From Pseudarthrobacter phenanthrenivorans (GTDB lineage: Bacteria > Actinomycetota > Actinomycetes > Actinomycetales > Micrococcaceae), in NCBI RefSeq assembly GCF_000813845.1, contig NZ_JWTB01000014.1, forward strand, positions 1 through 64,000: a stretch of 64,000 nucleotides of DNA. Direction: 5' to 3'. The position numbers were made by a program, and so were the translations under genes. This document shows positions 8,706 through 18,462 of this stretch, piece after piece. The notes below the pieces were generated by a model, which saw only the letters and a program-made list of their open reading frames with translations, was not told the origin of the DNA and did not search any database. Every line of letters starts with the position of its first letter. Position 1 is the stretch's first letter.

Positions 8706-10197
8706 CGCGGACCACCTTTTCGTCCAGTGCGCGCAGGAAGTCTGCGGACCAGTGGTCCACGTCGTGGTCCAGGATCTGCCGGCGCATGGACCGCATGCGC
8801 CGGGAGGCTTCGCGTGGGGTGAGCTCGACGGCGTTCATGATGGTGTTCTTGAGGCCGGCGATATCGTGCGGATTGACCAGAAGGGCCTGCTTGAGCTGGT
8901 CCGCCGCGCCGGCGAATTCGCTTAGGACCAGCGCGCCGTCGTTGTTGTTGCGGGCAGTGACGTACTCCTTGGCCACAAGGTTCATTCCGTCGCGCAGGGC
9001 AGTAACCAGCATGACGTCCGCGGCCAGGTAGAGCGCCACCATCTCCTCCACCGGATAGCTGTGGTGCAGGTAGCGGACGGCGGTGTTTTCGATCGTGTCA
9101 TAGGTGCCGTTGATATGGCCCACAGTGCCCTCTACCTCTTCGCGCAGCAGCCGGTACTGTTCCACGCGCTCGCGGCTCGGGGAGGCCACCTGGATCAGGG
9201 TCGCATCGCCCACCGTCAGCCGCCCGTCCGCCAGGAGCTCCTCGAAGGCCTTGAGCCGGTGGCGGATGCCCTTGGTGTAGTCCAGCCGGTCCACGCCGAG
9301 CAGGATGGTCTTGGGATTGCCCAGGTCCTGCCGGATCTGCCGGGCGCGTTCAATGATGTCGGGCCTGGCGGCCAGCTCGGTGATCTGCTTGACGTCAATG
9401 GAGATGGGAAAGGCCTGGGCCCGGGCAATGTGCGTCAGCTTGCCGTTGTGGTCCTTGACGTGCACCTGCTGCTGCTTGACGCTGGCGCCGAGGAACCGCC
9501 GGGCGGAGCGCATGAAGTTGCCGGCATCGCTGACCCGCTGGAAGCCCACCAGGTCCGCGCCGAGCAGGCCGTCGATAATGGCCTGCCGCCACGGGAGCTG
9601 GGCGAAGATTTCCGGCGGCGGGAACGGGATGTGATTGAAGAACCCGATGCGCAGGTCCGGGCGGGCTTCGCGGAGCATCCGCGGTACCAGCTGCAGCTGG
9701 TAGTCCTGGACCCACACGGTGGCGCCGTGGTCCGCGTAGCGCACTACGGCGTCGGCGAACCGGCGGTTGACCCTCCGGTAGGCGTCCCACCAGGTCCGGT
9801 GGAATTCCGGCGGCGCAATAACGTCGTGGTACAGGGGCCAGAGGGTGGCGTTCGAAAAGCCCTCGTAATACAGCTCCACGTCGTCGGTGCTGAGCTGGAC
9901 CGGGACGAGGTCCATGCCGCCGTGGGTGAACGGCTTCACGGTTTCGTCCGGCGCTCCGTGCCACCCGACCCAGGCGCCGTCGGTCTTGGTCATCATGGGG
10001 GCGAGCGCGGTCACCAGGCCGCCGGGGGAGCGGCGCCAGCCGGACCCGTCGTCGCTGTCATCCCCTGACGCCACGCGGTCGACGGGAAGCCTGTTGGAGA
10101 CCACCATGAAGTCGTATTTGGTGTGGCCGGCGTGGCTCGAAGCGCTATGGCCGGCCGTCGCCGTGCCGGCGGGTTTTTCCTGGACAGGTGTTTGCAT
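8695..10197 (-). CDS. otsA: Alpha,alpha-trehalose-6-phosphate synthase (GT20)
   Basis: A 500-residue retaining glycosyltransferase of family GT20 that joins UDP-, ADP- or GDP-glucose with glucose 6-phosphate. After a Gly/Ala/His-rich N-terminal extension of about 28 residues, the catalytic domain begins with FMVVSNRLPVDRV. Family motifs follow: WVQDYQLQLVP (acceptor site), GFFNHIPFPPPEIF, LGVDRLDYTKGI with the conserved R and K that contact the donor phosphates, and DGMNLVAKEYV with the ribose-binding glutamate. It is the first gene of the otsA-otsB pair. The length fits bacterial OtsA (about 470-500 aa). Confidence 0.95.
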   Translation of the reverse strand: MQTPVQEKPAGTATAGHSASSHAGHTKYDFMVVSNRLPVDRVASGDDSDDGSGWRRSPGGLVTALAPMMTKTDGAWVGWHGAPDETVKPFTHGGMDLVPVQLSTDDVELYYEGFSNATLWPLYHDVIAPPEFHRTWWDAYRRVNRRFADAVVRYADHGATVWVQDYQLQLVPRMLREARPDLRIGFFNHIPFPPPEIFAQLPWRQAIIDGLLGADLVGFQRVSDAGNFMRSARRFLGASVKQQQVHVKDHNGKLTHIARAQAFPISIDVKQITELAARPDIIERARQIRQDLGNPKTILLGVDRLDYTKGIRHRLKAFEELLADGRLTVGDATLIQVASPSRERVEQYRLLREEVEGTVGHINGTYDTIENTAVRYLHHSYPVEEMVALYLAADVMLVTALRDGMNLVAKEYVTARNNNDGALVLSEFAGAADQLKQALLVNPHDIAGLKNTIMNAVELTPREASRRMRSMRRQILDHDVDHWSADFLRALDEKVVRDDS

Positions 10198-10375
10198 TGC
10201 GGCCCCCTGGGGTTGCTTGTGCCTCTAAGCCACCCTAGCCGGACGGAATCATCGGGGCTATTCGTCCGTTGGTCAACCCGGGGAATGGTTGAAACCGCAA
10301 GCTCCCAGTTTTCTCCCCTAAAATGTTTGGGGTGCCACCAAGTGGTCCCCCTTCGTCGACCGACCCAAGGAACTC

Positions 10376-11263
10376 ATGAGCCCCGCAAACGAAGTACGTA
10401 AGTCCAAGGCTGAGCGAACCGCGGAGGCGCGGGAAAAGGCGCGCCTGATCCGGGAAGAGCAGTTAAAGAAGGACAAGCGCAACAAGCTGCTGATCGGCTG
10501 GGGCATCGTTGCAGCCGTGGTGGCCATCCTGGTGGTCGTGGCCCTCGTGGTTACCAACAGCATGAAGCAGAACGCCCCGATTGCGGAGCAGGGGCCCACC
10601 CCGGCCAACGCCAACGTGCACGGCGGCGTAACCCTGCTGGCCAACACGGATGTGGCCAAAACTGAGCCGGCCACGGTGGATGCGGCGTCCCTCGGGGACG
10701 CCCCGAAGACTCCGCCGGCCCAGCTTGCGGCTCCGGGTGCGGAAGCGGAGGCCGGCAAGCCGGTCAAGGTGGTCCTCTACATCGACTTCATCTGCCCCAT
10801 CTGCAAGAACTTCGAAACGCAGTACAACGAACAGCTCACCTCGCTGCGCAACGAGGGGAAGATCACTGTTGAGTACCGCGCCCTCGGGTTCCTGGACAGC
10901 CGGTCCACCACCAACTACTCCTCGCGTGCCGCCAACGCCGCAGCGTGCGTGGTCAACGAGTCCCCGGAGAAGTACTCCGACTTCGTCAACGAACTGTTCG
11001 CCAAGCAGCCGGCCGAAGGCAGTGCAGGCCTGTCGGACAACGACCTGAAGAAGATGGCGTCCGACATGGGCGTGAACATCGATTCCTGCGTGGATGACAA
11101 GACCTACCGCCCCTTCGTTAAGTTCACCACCAAGGAAGCCGCGGCCATTGGCGTCACCGGCACCCCCACGGTGTTCGTCGACGGCAAGCAGTGGGGCAAG
11201 GGTGACAGCGCCCAGACCCCGTTCCCCGATTTCCTGCAGGCAGCGATCGCAGCCAAGGGCTAG
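10376..11263 (+). CDS. Membrane-anchored DsbA-like thioredoxin-fold oxidoreductase
   Basis: A 295-residue protein with a charged cytoplasmic N-terminus (about 1-37, rich in K/R/E), a single transmembrane helix at about 38-61 and an extracytoplasmic DsbA-like thioredoxin domain. The active-site motif is CPIC (C140-C143) in VVLYIDFICPICKNFE. The cis-proline loop is GTPTVFVDGK near the C-terminus. It probably catalyses disulfide formation or isomerisation in exported proteins, like the DsbA/DsbG-type proteins of actinobacteria. No partner oxidase (VKOR or DsbB) is adjacent. The gene is monocistronic, with a GC-rich hairpin and T-run downstream before the tRNA. Confidence 0.88.
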   Translation: MSPANEVRKSKAERTAEAREKARLIREEQLKKDKRNKLLIGWGIVAAVVAILVVVALVVTNSMKQNAPIAEQGPTPANANVHGGVTLLANTDVAKTEPATVDAASLGDAPKTPPAQLAAPGAEAEAGKPVKVVLYIDFICPICKNFETQYNEQLTSLRNEGKITVEYRALGFLDSRSTTNYSSRAANAAACVVNESPEKYSDFVNELFAKQPAEGSAGLSDNDLKKMASDMGVNIDSCVDDKTYRPFVKFTTKEAAAIGVTGTPTVFVDGKQWGKGDSAQTPFPDFLQAAIAAKG

Positions 11264-11320
11264 GAACCAGCAGCAGGCAGGGGCCCGTTCCGGATGTCCG
11301 GGGCGGGCCCTTGCCGCATC

Positions 11321-11345
11321 CGGCGCCGGTCCGGCGGCGTTTTTA
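11321..11345 (+). terminator. Rho-independent terminator after the DsbA-like gene
   Basis: A GC-rich stem (CGCCG pairing with CGGCG around GTC) is followed by a GCG and five T residues at 11340-11344. A second GC-rich inverted repeat (GGGCCCG / CGGGCCC) lies just upstream at about 11280-11310. Together they separate the thioredoxin-fold gene from the tRNA. Confidence 0.6.
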
Positions 11346-11407
11346 CGCCCGGCGGGACTTGGGCTAACCTTATCTAGCGCCTTCACGGTGCCTGCCCCCA
11401 GGGGCAC

Positions 11408-11481
11408 GCCTCCTTAGCTCAGTTGGCCAGAGCACCGCTCTTGTAAAGCGGGGGTCGTCGGTTCGAATCCGACAGGGGGCT
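11408..11481 (+). tRNA. tRNA-Thr (anticodon TGT)
   Basis: A complete cloverleaf. The acceptor stem is GCCTCCT with AGGGGGC (one G-T pair), the D-arm starts TAGCTCAGTTGGC, and the anticodon stem is CCGCT/AGCGG with loop CTTGTAA. This places TGT at positions 34-36, which decodes ACA threonine codons. The T-arm loop is TTCGAAT. The 3' CCA is not encoded. The discriminator base is T, as usual for tRNA-Thr. Confidence 0.96.
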
Positions 11482-11552
11482 CACGACAACCTCCGGGTTT
11501 AAGCTGGATCCATCCGAATGATCAGCCTGCTGACTAAAGGAGGATGGGTGCC

Positions 11553-11978
11553 ATGCCCAAGACCGGCAAGAACGACCATGCCCGCAAGGACGAACTTCCC
11601 TCGACCCTGCAGCGTTCTGACCAGAAGGCCCAGGACACGTTCGCCAAGACCTATGATTCGGCCCTTGAGTCCTATGACCACGACGAACAACGGGCGGCCC
11701 GCGCAGCGTACGCCTCGCTGAAGCACAGCTACGAGAAGGTGGGCGACCACTGGGAGCCCAAGGAAAAACGCGGCCCGTCCGACAAACGTGCGGAGCAGGG
11801 CGTCCGTTCATCCGCATCCACCGCCGGCGGGGTGGATGCCAACGCCTCCAAGGAGCACCTGTACAAGCTGGCCAAGGAACTGGACGTCAAGGGCCGGTCG
11901 AAGATGGACAAGGAACAACTGGTCTCGGCGCTCCAAAAAGCCAACGACGCCGCTACCCGAAAAGCCCGCAGCAAATAG
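11553..11978 (+). CDS. ChaB family protein with a C-terminal Rho_N domain
   Basis: A 141-residue small basic protein. Residues about 14-70 match the ChaB fold (ELPSTLQRSDQKAQDTFAKT followed by the AAYASLKHSYEKVGDHWEPK stretch). A Ser/Gly linker leads to a Rho_N-like SAP-type domain (about 100-135, KEHLYKLAKELDVKGRSKMD). ChaB was named from the E. coli cation-transport locus, but its biochemical role is unclear; the Rho_N module suggests nucleic-acid binding. I chose ATG 11553 because AAAGGAGG lies 9 nt upstream. An ATG at 11544 directly abuts that ribosome-binding site. It is in the same orientation as the EF-G2 gene but not clearly in an operon with it. Confidence 0.8.
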   Translation: MPKTGKNDHARKDELPSTLQRSDQKAQDTFAKTYDSALESYDHDEQRAARAAYASLKHSYEKVGDHWEPKEKRGPSDKRAEQGVRSSASTAGGVDANASKEHLYKLAKELDVKGRSKMDKEQLVSALQKANDAATRKARSK

Positions 11979-12062
11979 CCCCCGCTCTTGCCGTCCTGCC
12001 CGCCAGGGTGTCGAATCAGAGGACACATCCGGTCCGGTCGGCGATGATGCCAGGAGGTTCCA

Positions 12063-14234
12063 ATGTCGGTGAAGAGCACCCGGGAGTCAGCGCGGGCGGC
12101 AGGCGGCAGGAACGGGCCTGAGGCAAAGCGCGCCGACCAGGCCTCCGGCATTGCTGCCCAGGATCCGGCACGGATCCGGAATGTGGCCCTGGTAGGGCAC
12201 TCGGGCGCCGGGAAGACCCTGCTCATCGAGGCGCTGCTGGCAGCCAACGGCATGATCACCCGAAAGGGCTCCATCGCGGACGGCACGACGGTGGGGGATT
12301 CGGACCCCGCGGCGGTGCACCAGCAGCGGTCGGTCACGGTGTCCCTGGTGCCGCTGGTGGTGGATGACATCAAGGTGAACCTGCTGGACACGCCGGGGTA
12401 CCCGGACTTCATCGGCGAGCTGCGCGCCGGGCTCCGCGCATCCGACGCCGCGCTGTTCGTGGTGTCCGCCGTGGACGGAATTGACGCGACCACCACCGCC
12501 CTGTGGGGTGAGTGCGCGCACATGGGGTTGCCGCGCGCCGTCGTCATCACCCGGATGGACCATCCGCGGGCAAATTACGACGGCGCCCTGGCCGCCTGCC
12601 AGAAAGCATTCGGCGACGGCGTCCTGCCGCTGTGCGTCCCGGTGCGGACCGGGGGCGAGGCCACCGGCCTGCTGGGCCTGCTCCCGCAGGAGGTGACGGA
12701 CTACTCCAGCGGGGACGCCGCACCTGAAGTCCGCGCGGCGGAGGCAGGCGAACGGGAGGAGGCCGCGACGGCCAGGGGTGCCCTCATCGAGGGCATCATC
12801 GCTGAAAGCGAGGACGAGACGCTGATGGACCGCTACCTGGAAGGCGGCGACATCGACACCGCAGCACTCGCTGCCGACCTGGAGACCGCCGTCGCCCGTG
12901 GTTCCTTCTTTCCGGTACTGCCCACGTCCGCCGTTACCGGGCTGGGTACGGCGGAACTGCTTGACCTGCTGGTGCGCGCCGTCCCGGCGCCCGTGGAACG
13001 CAACCTGCCGGATGCCACCGGCCTTTCGGGGGAGCCTGCCGGAAGCCTGGCCTGCGATCCGTCCGGTCCGCTCGCCGCCGAGGTGGTGCGGACCTCCAAC
13101 GATCCCTTCCTGGGGCGCATCTGCCTGGTCCGGGTCTTTTCCGGGACCCTGCGCGAGGATTCGCCCGTCCATGTGGGCGGCCACGGCCTGGCCGACCGGG
13201 GCCACCAGGACCACGACACCGACGAGCGCGTGACCCACATCTACTCCCCGCTGGGCGCCACGCTGCGTCCCGTTCCCTACTGCGTGGCTGGCGACCTGTG
13301 CGCCCTGGCAAAACTGGGCAGCGCCGAAACCGGGGACACCATTTCGGCGCGGGAGAACCCGCTCCTGCTGGCCACCTGGGAAATGCCCGAACCCCTGCTT
13401 CCGGTTGCGGTGGAAGCCGACTCCCGCAGCGACGAGGACGCGTTGGCGCGCAGCCTGGGGCGGATTGCGGCGGGCGATCCCACCCTGCGCGTAGACAGGA
13501 ATGCCGAAACGCACCAGCTGGTGCTGTGGTGCATGGGTGAAGCCCACGCGGAGGTCGTCCTGGACCGGCTACGGGACCAGGGCGTGAAGCTCCATACCGT
13601 GGACGTGGTGACCCCGCTGCGGGAGACTTTTGCCGCGCCCGCCACCGGCCACGGCCGCCACGTCAAACAGTCCGGCGGCCACGGCCAGTATGCGGTGTGC
13701 GACATCGAGGTGGAACCGCTGGACAGGGGCGGCGGCTTCGAATTCGTGGACAAGACGGTTGGCGGCGTCATCCCGGGAACCTTCATCCCGTCCATCGAAA
13801 AAGGTGTCCGGGCGCAGATGGAAAAAGGGGTTTCAGCAGGCTTTCCCGTGGTCGACCTGCGCGTGACCCTGGTGGGCGGCAAGGCCCACAGCGTGGATTC
13901 CTCCGACGCCGCCTTCCAGGCAGCCGGCGCGCTGGCCCTGCGCGAAGCCGCGGCGGCTGGGAAGATCCAACTGCTGGAACCGGTGTCCTCGGTGTCCATC
14001 ATGGTGGCCGATGAACATGTGGGCACGGTGATGAGTGACCTGTCCGGCCGCCGCGGGCGCCTCACCGGCACCACCTCGTCGGGGGAGGGGCTCACCGAGA
14101 TCAGCGCCGAGGTCCCGGACCAGGAGCTCCTGCGGTACGCAGTGGAACTGCGGGCCCTCACCGCCGGCACGGGACGCTTCCGCCGGCATTACCTGCGCCA
14201 CGATCCCGTCCCGCCCAACTTCAGCCCGTCCTGA
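12063..14234 (+). CDS. fusA2: Elongation factor G-like GTPase (EF-G2)
   Basis: A 723-residue translational GTPase related to EF-G and TetM. The G1 motif is GHSGAGKT (45-52), G3 is DTPGYPDF (109-116) and G4 is the divergent TRMDH (about residues 160-164) in place of the usual NKxD. Domains II-V follow, with an EF-G domain-IV signature (KQSGGHGQYAVCDIEVEPL) and a C-terminal domain V (SVSIMVADEHVGTVMSDL). The missing canonical AHIDAGKT and NKMD motifs show that this is a paralogue rather than the housekeeping EF-G, comparable to actinobacterial FusA2. Its role is uncertain; such paralogues may lack ribosome-dependent GTPase activity. An AGGAGG lies a few bases upstream of ATG 12063. Confidence 0.88.
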   Translation: MSVKSTRESARAAGGRNGPEAKRADQASGIAAQDPARIRNVALVGHSGAGKTLLIEALLAANGMITRKGSIADGTTVGDSDPAAVHQQRSVTVSLVPLVVDDIKVNLLDTPGYPDFIGELRAGLRASDAALFVVSAVDGIDATTTALWGECAHMGLPRAVVITRMDHPRANYDGALAACQKAFGDGVLPLCVPVRTGGEATGLLGLLPQEVTDYSSGDAAPEVRAAEAGEREEAATARGALIEGIIAESEDETLMDRYLEGGDIDTAALAADLETAVARGSFFPVLPTSAVTGLGTAELLDLLVRAVPAPVERNLPDATGLSGEPAGSLACDPSGPLAAEVVRTSNDPFLGRICLVRVFSGTLREDSPVHVGGHGLADRGHQDHDTDERVTHIYSPLGATLRPVPYCVAGDLCALAKLGSAETGDTISARENPLLLATWEMPEPLLPVAVEADSRSDEDALARSLGRIAAGDPTLRVDRNAETHQLVLWCMGEAHAEVVLDRLRDQGVKLHTVDVVTPLRETFAAPATGHGRHVKQSGGHGQYAVCDIEVEPLDRGGGFEFVDKTVGGVIPGTFIPSIEKGVRAQMEKGVSAGFPVVDLRVTLVGGKAHSVDSSDAAFQAAGALALREAAAAGKIQLLEPVSSVSIMVADEHVGTVMSDLSGRRGRLTGTTSSGEGLTEISAEVPDQELLRYAVELRALTAGTGRFRRHYLRHDPVPPNFSPS

Positions 14235-14274
14235 TCCGGCCGGGCAGGAACACCTTCGCAGAGCGCCGCGCGCA

Positions 14275-15525
14275 GTGAACGCCGCAGCACGAAAGATCCA
14301 ACGCATCTACCTGACACTGACGCTGGGAAACACCCTCGCGGCGTCGTTCATTTGGGGCATCAATACGCTGTTCCTGCTCGACGCCGGGCTGAACAACCTG
14401 GAGGCGTTCGCCGCCAATGCCTTCTTCACGGCAGGAATGGTGCTCTTCGAGGTCCCCACCGGCGTGGTGGCGGACAGCTGGGGACGCCGCGCGTCCTTCC
14501 TGCTGGGCACCGTGACCCTGGCCGGGTCCACGTACCTCTACTACGTGCTGTGGCAGTTGTCCGCGCCGTTCTGGTGGTGGGCAGCCGTGTCCGCGCTGCT
14601 GGGCCTGGGCTTCACGTTCTTCTCCGGGGCGGTGGAAGCCTGGTTGGTGGACGCGCTGCACTTTTCCGGCTACGACGGCGGCCTGGAAGCGGTGTTGGGC
14701 CGCGGCCAGATGGTGTCCGGCATCGCCATGCTGGCCGGTTCGGTGGCCGGCGGGGTGATCGCGCAGGCCACCAACCTGGGCGTGCCGTTCCTGCTGCGCG
14801 TCGCAGTCCTGGTGGCCATGTTCGCCGTCGCCTTCCTGCTCATGCACGACGTCGGCTTCACGCCGGAGCGTTCGGCCCACCCGCTGCAGGCCACCCGTGC
14901 CGTTCTTCGGGCGTCGGTGGAGGGAGGCCTGGGCAATCCGCCGGTGCGGTACATGATGCTGGCCGCCCCGTTCACCGAGGGCGTTGCCTTCTACGTCTTC
15001 TATGCCCTGCAGCCCTACCTGCTGCAGCTCTTCGGCGATCCCAGGGCGTACTCCATCGCGGGCCTGGCAGCAGCCATCGTGGCAGGCGCGGACATCCTGG
15101 GCGGATTTCTGGCTCCGCTGGTCCGGAAGCTGGTCCGCCGCCGCACCACCGTGCTGATCATTTCCACCATCACCAGCGCAGTAGTCCTGGTGGTGCTCCT
15201 GGCCACCAGTATTTTTTGGCTGGCCCTGGTGCTCCTGGCGCTGTGGGCCGTGGTTGCCTCGGCCGGCACACCGGTGCGCCAGGCCTACCTCAATGACATG
15301 ATCGCCTCGAAGCAGCGTGCCACGGTGCTGAGCTTCGCCTCGCTTATGGGATCGAGCGGGGGAGTGGTGGTGCAGCCCGTGCTGGGCCGGGCCGCGGACA
15401 TCTACGGCTATCCCGCCTCGCTGGCCATGGGTGGTGCCATCCAGCTGCTTGCCGCGCCTTTCATCCTGCTGAGCCGGCGGCGGCGGGCCCCCGCCGACGT
15501 GGCCAGCGGTGCGGCCGCGCCGTGA
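14275..15525 (+). CDS. MFS transporter
   Basis: A 416-residue major facilitator superfamily carrier with about 12 predicted membrane helices. The N-terminal half contains a conserved motif-A-like loop (PTGVVADSWGRRASFL) between helices 2 and 3. The second half starts after a cytoplasmic loop (HPLQATRAVLRASVEGG). I use GTG 14275; upstream in-frame ATGs from 14035 lie inside the EF-G2 gene and have unsuitable composition. No good Shine-Dalgarno is visible, so the start is uncertain. It follows EF-G2 by 40 bp and may be co-transcribed with it. The substrate cannot be deduced. Confidence 0.75.
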   Translation: MNAAARKIQRIYLTLTLGNTLAASFIWGINTLFLLDAGLNNLEAFAANAFFTAGMVLFEVPTGVVADSWGRRASFLLGTVTLAGSTYLYYVLWQLSAPFWWWAAVSALLGLGFTFFSGAVEAWLVDALHFSGYDGGLEAVLGRGQMVSGIAMLAGSVAGGVIAQATNLGVPFLLRVAVLVAMFAVAFLLMHDVGFTPERSAHPLQATRAVLRASVEGGLGNPPVRYMMLAAPFTEGVAFYVFYALQPYLLQLFGDPRAYSIAGLAAAIVAGADILGGFLAPLVRKLVRRRTTVLIISTITSAVVLVVLLATSIFWLALVLLALWAVVASAGTPVRQAYLNDMIASKQRATVLSFASLMGSSGGVVVQPVLGRAADIYGYPASLAMGGAIQLLAAPFILLSRRRRAPADVASGAAAP

Positions 15526-15559
15526 ACACCCTCGGTGAACGGCGGGGCCACAACGCGAA

Positions 15560-15602
15560 GGCTCCCGGGGCCCGGGACGTTTTGTCCAGGGCTCCGGGAG
15601 CC
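15560..15602. terminator. Hairpin between convergent MFS and mmsB genes
   Basis: A 9-bp perfect stem (GGCTCCCGG at 15560-15568, CCGGGAGCC at 15594-15602) has an inner pairing GGAC/GTCC around a TTTT loop. It sits between two convergent genes and could end transcription from either side. No long T-run follows. Confidence 0.5.
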
Positions 15603-15641
15603 ATCAGGGTGTGCGGCGCGGTGCGGCGTCCTTGCGGGGGC

Positions 15642-16922
15642 CTACTTGATGCCGGCCTCGACCGTTTCGGTGGGCGCCGGGGCAGGTTTCTCCTCGGCCG
15701 GCGGTGGTGAGGTCTTCAGCTTGAAGCGCTTCCCCAGCTCGCCGCCGCCACCGCTGCGGTTCTTGTTGAAGATGTCGAAACCGACGGCGACGAGCAGCAC
15801 CAGGCCCTTGATGAGCTGCTGGTAGTCCGTGCCCAGGCCCAGGATGGACATGCCGTTGTTGAGCACGCCCATGATGAGGCCACCGATCATCGCCCCGGCC
15901 ACCGTTCCGATGCCGCCGGTGACGGCGGCGCCGCCGATGAAGGCTGCGGCGATCGAATCCAGCTCGAAGCCCGTTCCACCGGCCGGCTGTGCCGAGTTGA
16001 GCCGGGCAGTGAAGACAAGGCCAGCCAGCGCGGAAAGAACGCCCATGTTCACGAAGAGCCGGAAGGTGACGGCCTTGGTCTTGATTCCGGAGAGCTCGGC
16101 GGCGTGGAGGTTGCCGCCGATGGCGTAGGTGTGCCGGCCGAAGACGCTGTTGTTCATCAGGGCGGTGTAGGCGATGACCAGGGCGGCAAGGACCACCAGG
16201 ACGATTGGCGTGCCCCGGTAGGACGCCAGGAGGAACGTGATGATCAGCATGAGCAGCGCGGTGAATGCGGTCTTGATGACGAACCAGACCAGGGGCTCGC
16301 TTTCGAGGTCGAACTTCCGGCGGATGCGCCGTTCCTTGAGGGCCTGGATGAGCAGGGCCGCCGTGGCGCCGACGCCCAGGATGACGGTGAGCCATTCCAG
16401 GACGGATGTGCCGCCGGAAATATCCGGAAGGAAGCCGCCGCCCAGGGCCCGCAGCTCGGCCGGGAAGGGGGTGATCTGCTGGTTCTTCAGCGTGATGAGC
16501 GTCAGGCCGCGGAAAATCAGCATGCCCGCCAGCGTGACGATGAAGGCCGGGATGCCCACGTACGCGATCCAGTAGCCCTGCCAGGCGCCGACGAGGGCGC
16601 CGACCAGCAGGCAGGCGGGGATGGCGGCCCACCAGGGCCAGCCCCAGTGCACGATCATGACGCCGGCCACGGCGCCGATGAACCCCGCCACCGAGCCGAC
16701 GGAAAGATCAATGTGGCCGGCGATGATCACCATGACCATTCCGATGGCGAGGATGAGGATGTAGCTGTTCTGGACCACCAGGTTGGTGACGTTCTGCGGT
16801 TCCAGCAGGATTCCGCCGGTCAGTCCCTGGAACAACAGGACGATCAGGATCAGGGCTACGAAGATGCCAACCTGGCGGAGGCGGCTGGTGAGGAATCCGA
16901 GCGATTCTCGTAAGGCGGACAT
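15642..16922 (-). CDS. mmsB: Monosaccharide ABC importer, permease (MmsB/XylH type)
   Basis: A 426-residue hydrophobic permease of the CUT2 (ribose/xylose/galactose) type, with at least ten predicted membrane segments. Recognisable stretches are the early LVVQNSYILILAIGMVMVIIAGHIDLSVGS, and GFELDSIAAAFIGGAAVTGGIGTVAGAMIGG near the C-terminus, which is diagnostic for this permease family. The long mid-protein loop and the length above 400 aa match the GguB/XylH subfamily. It is the last gene of the chvE-mmsA-mmsB operon, 4 nt after mmsA. Beside araBAD, it most likely imports L-arabinose and possibly xylose or galactose. Confidence 0.9.
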   Translation of the reverse strand: MSALRESLGFLTSRLRQVGIFVALILIVLLFQGLTGGILLEPQNVTNLVVQNSYILILAIGMVMVIIAGHIDLSVGSVAGFIGAVAGVMIVHWGWPWWAAIPACLLVGALVGAWQGYWIAYVGIPAFIVTLAGMLIFRGLTLITLKNQQITPFPAELRALGGGFLPDISGGTSVLEWLTVILGVGATAALLIQALKERRIRRKFDLESEPLVWFVIKTAFTALLMLIITFLLASYRGTPIVLVVLAALVIAYTALMNNSVFGRHTYAIGGNLHAAELSGIKTKAVTFRLFVNMGVLSALAGLVFTARLNSAQPAGGTGFELDSIAAAFIGGAAVTGGIGTVAGAMIGGLIMGVLNNGMSILGLGTDYQQLIKGLVLLVAVGFDIFNKNRSGGGGELGKRFKLKTSPPPAEEKPAPAPTETVEAGIK

Positions 16923-16926
16923 TTCG

Positions 16927-18462
16927 CTATTCCTTCTCTTTGGTCATGTAGTGCATCAGGGTTTCCTGGGTGGCCTCGGCGATGGGCACTTCGCCGGTGA
17001 TGTGGCCCGCGGCGAGGGTGTAGATGCGGTCGCAAATTCCCAGGAGTTCGGGAAGCTCCGAGGAAATGACGATCACGGCTTTTCCTTCCGCCGCGAGTTT
17101 GGCGATGATCGTGTAGATCTCGTATTTGGCGCCGACATCGATCCCGCGGGTGGGTTCGTCGAGGATGAGCACGTCAGGATCCGAAAACATCCATTTACTC
17201 AGCACCACTTTTTGCTGGTTGCCGCCGGAGAGCTTTCCGGTAATGGCGGCAACCGAGGGCGCCTTGATGTTCATGCTCTTCCGGTAGCCGTTGGCCACCA
17301 CGGTTTCCTGGTTCTTGTCCACAAAGCCGCGTTTGGCGAGCTTGCGCAGTGCCGCCAGGGAGATGTTGCGCTTGATGTCCTCGATGAGGTTCAGGCCATA
17401 GTGCTTGCGGTCCTCCGTGGCGTACGCGATGCCGTGCCGGATCGCGTCCGAGACGGTGGCAGTGTTGATTTCCTCGCCGTACTTGTAGACCTTGCCTGAG
17501 GTGGCGGTGCCATAGGTGCGGCCGAAAACGCTCATGGCAAGTTCCGTGCGCCCGGCGCCCATCAGCCCGGCCAGGCCCACCACTTCGCCTTTCCTGACAT
17601 GCAGGTTGGCGTTCCGGACCACCATGCGGGTGTGGTCCTGGGGGTGGCGCACCGACCAGTCCTCGATCCGGAGGACTTCTTCGCCGATGTTCGGCTCGCG
17701 GTCCGGGTAAAGGCTCTCAAGGTCCCTGCCAACCATTCCGCGGATAATCCGTTCCTGGGTTATCTGGCCTTCGTCCAGGCGCAGGGTCTCGATGGTCCTG
17801 CCGTCCCGGATGATGGTGACGGCGTCGGCCACCTTGCGGATTTCGTTGAGCTTGTGGCTAATGATGATACTGGTGACGCCCTGGCCCTTGAGGTGGAGGA
17901 TCAGGTCCAGCAGGTGGCCGGAATCCTCATCGTTGAGGGCGGCCGTGGGCTCGTCCAGGATCAGCAGCTTCACTTCCTTGGAGAGCGCCTTGGCAATTTC
18001 CACCAGCTGCTGCTTGCCCACGCTGATGTGCTGCACAGGCGTGACCGGGTTTTCGTCCAGGCCCACGCGGGCCAACAGCTTTGCTGCCTCGAGGTTGGTC
18101 TTCCGCCAGTCCACCCATCCATTGGTGGCCTGTTCATTGCCGAGGTAGATGTTTTCGGCGATCGACAGGTACGGGCTCAGGGCCAGCTCTTGGTGGATGA
18201 TCACGATTCCGCGCTTTTCGCTGTCCGAAATGCTGGAGAAGTTGCAGGGTTCGTTTTCGAAGAGGATGTCCCCCTCGAAGGTGTTGTGTGGATAGACGCC
18301 GGACAACACCTTCATGAGGGTTGATTTGCCGGCTCCGTTCTCTCCGCAGATGGCGTGGACTTCTCCACGGTTCACATCCAGGGTGACGTCCTGCAGCGCC
18401 TTAACGCCGGGAAACGTCTTGGTGATTCCTCGCATCTGAAGAATGGGTGTGTTCATCGTCAA
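16927..18462 (-). CDS. mmsA: Monosaccharide ABC importer, ATPase (MmsA/XylG/GguA type)
   Basis: A 511-residue ATPase with two fused nucleotide-binding domains, the hallmark of CUT2 sugar importers. The first domain has Walker [11 protein letters not shown] (39-48) and Walker [12 protein letters not shown]. The second has the degenerate P-loop [11 protein letters not shown], signature [14 protein letters not shown] and Walker [17 protein letters not shown]. It lies between the binding-protein gene and the permease gene. It energises uptake of the sugar captured by ChvE. Confidence 0.93.
   Translation of the reverse strand: MTMNTPILQMRGITKTFPGVKALQDVTLDVNRGEVHAICGENGAGKSTLMKVLSGVYPHNTFEGDILFENEPCNFSSISDSEKRGIVIIHQELALSPYLSIAENIYLGNEQATNGWVDWRKTNLEAAKLLARVGLDENPVTPVQHISVGKQQLVEIAKALSKEVKLLILDEPTAALNDEDSGHLLDLILHLKGQGVTSIIISHKLNEIRKVADAVTIIRDGRTIETLRLDEGQITQERIIRGMVGRDLESLYPDREPNIGEEVLRIEDWSVRHPQDHTRMVVRNANLHVRKGEVVGLAGLMGAGRTELAMSVFGRTYGTATSGKVYKYGEEINTATVSDAIRHGIAYATEDRKHYGLNLIEDIKRNISLAALRKLAKRGFVDKNQETVVANGYRKSMNIKAPSVAAITGKLSGGNQQKVVLSKWMFSDPDVLILDEPTRGIDVGAKYEIYTIIAKLAAEGKAVIVISSELPELLGICDRIYTLAAGHITGEVPIAEATQETLMHYMTKEKE

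Noticed and set aside
12087..13547. 486-codon open frame on the minus strand opposite EF-G2
   Set aside because: The translation is low complexity (R/H/G/Q/A rich), has no recognisable domain, and mirrors a strongly supported gene.
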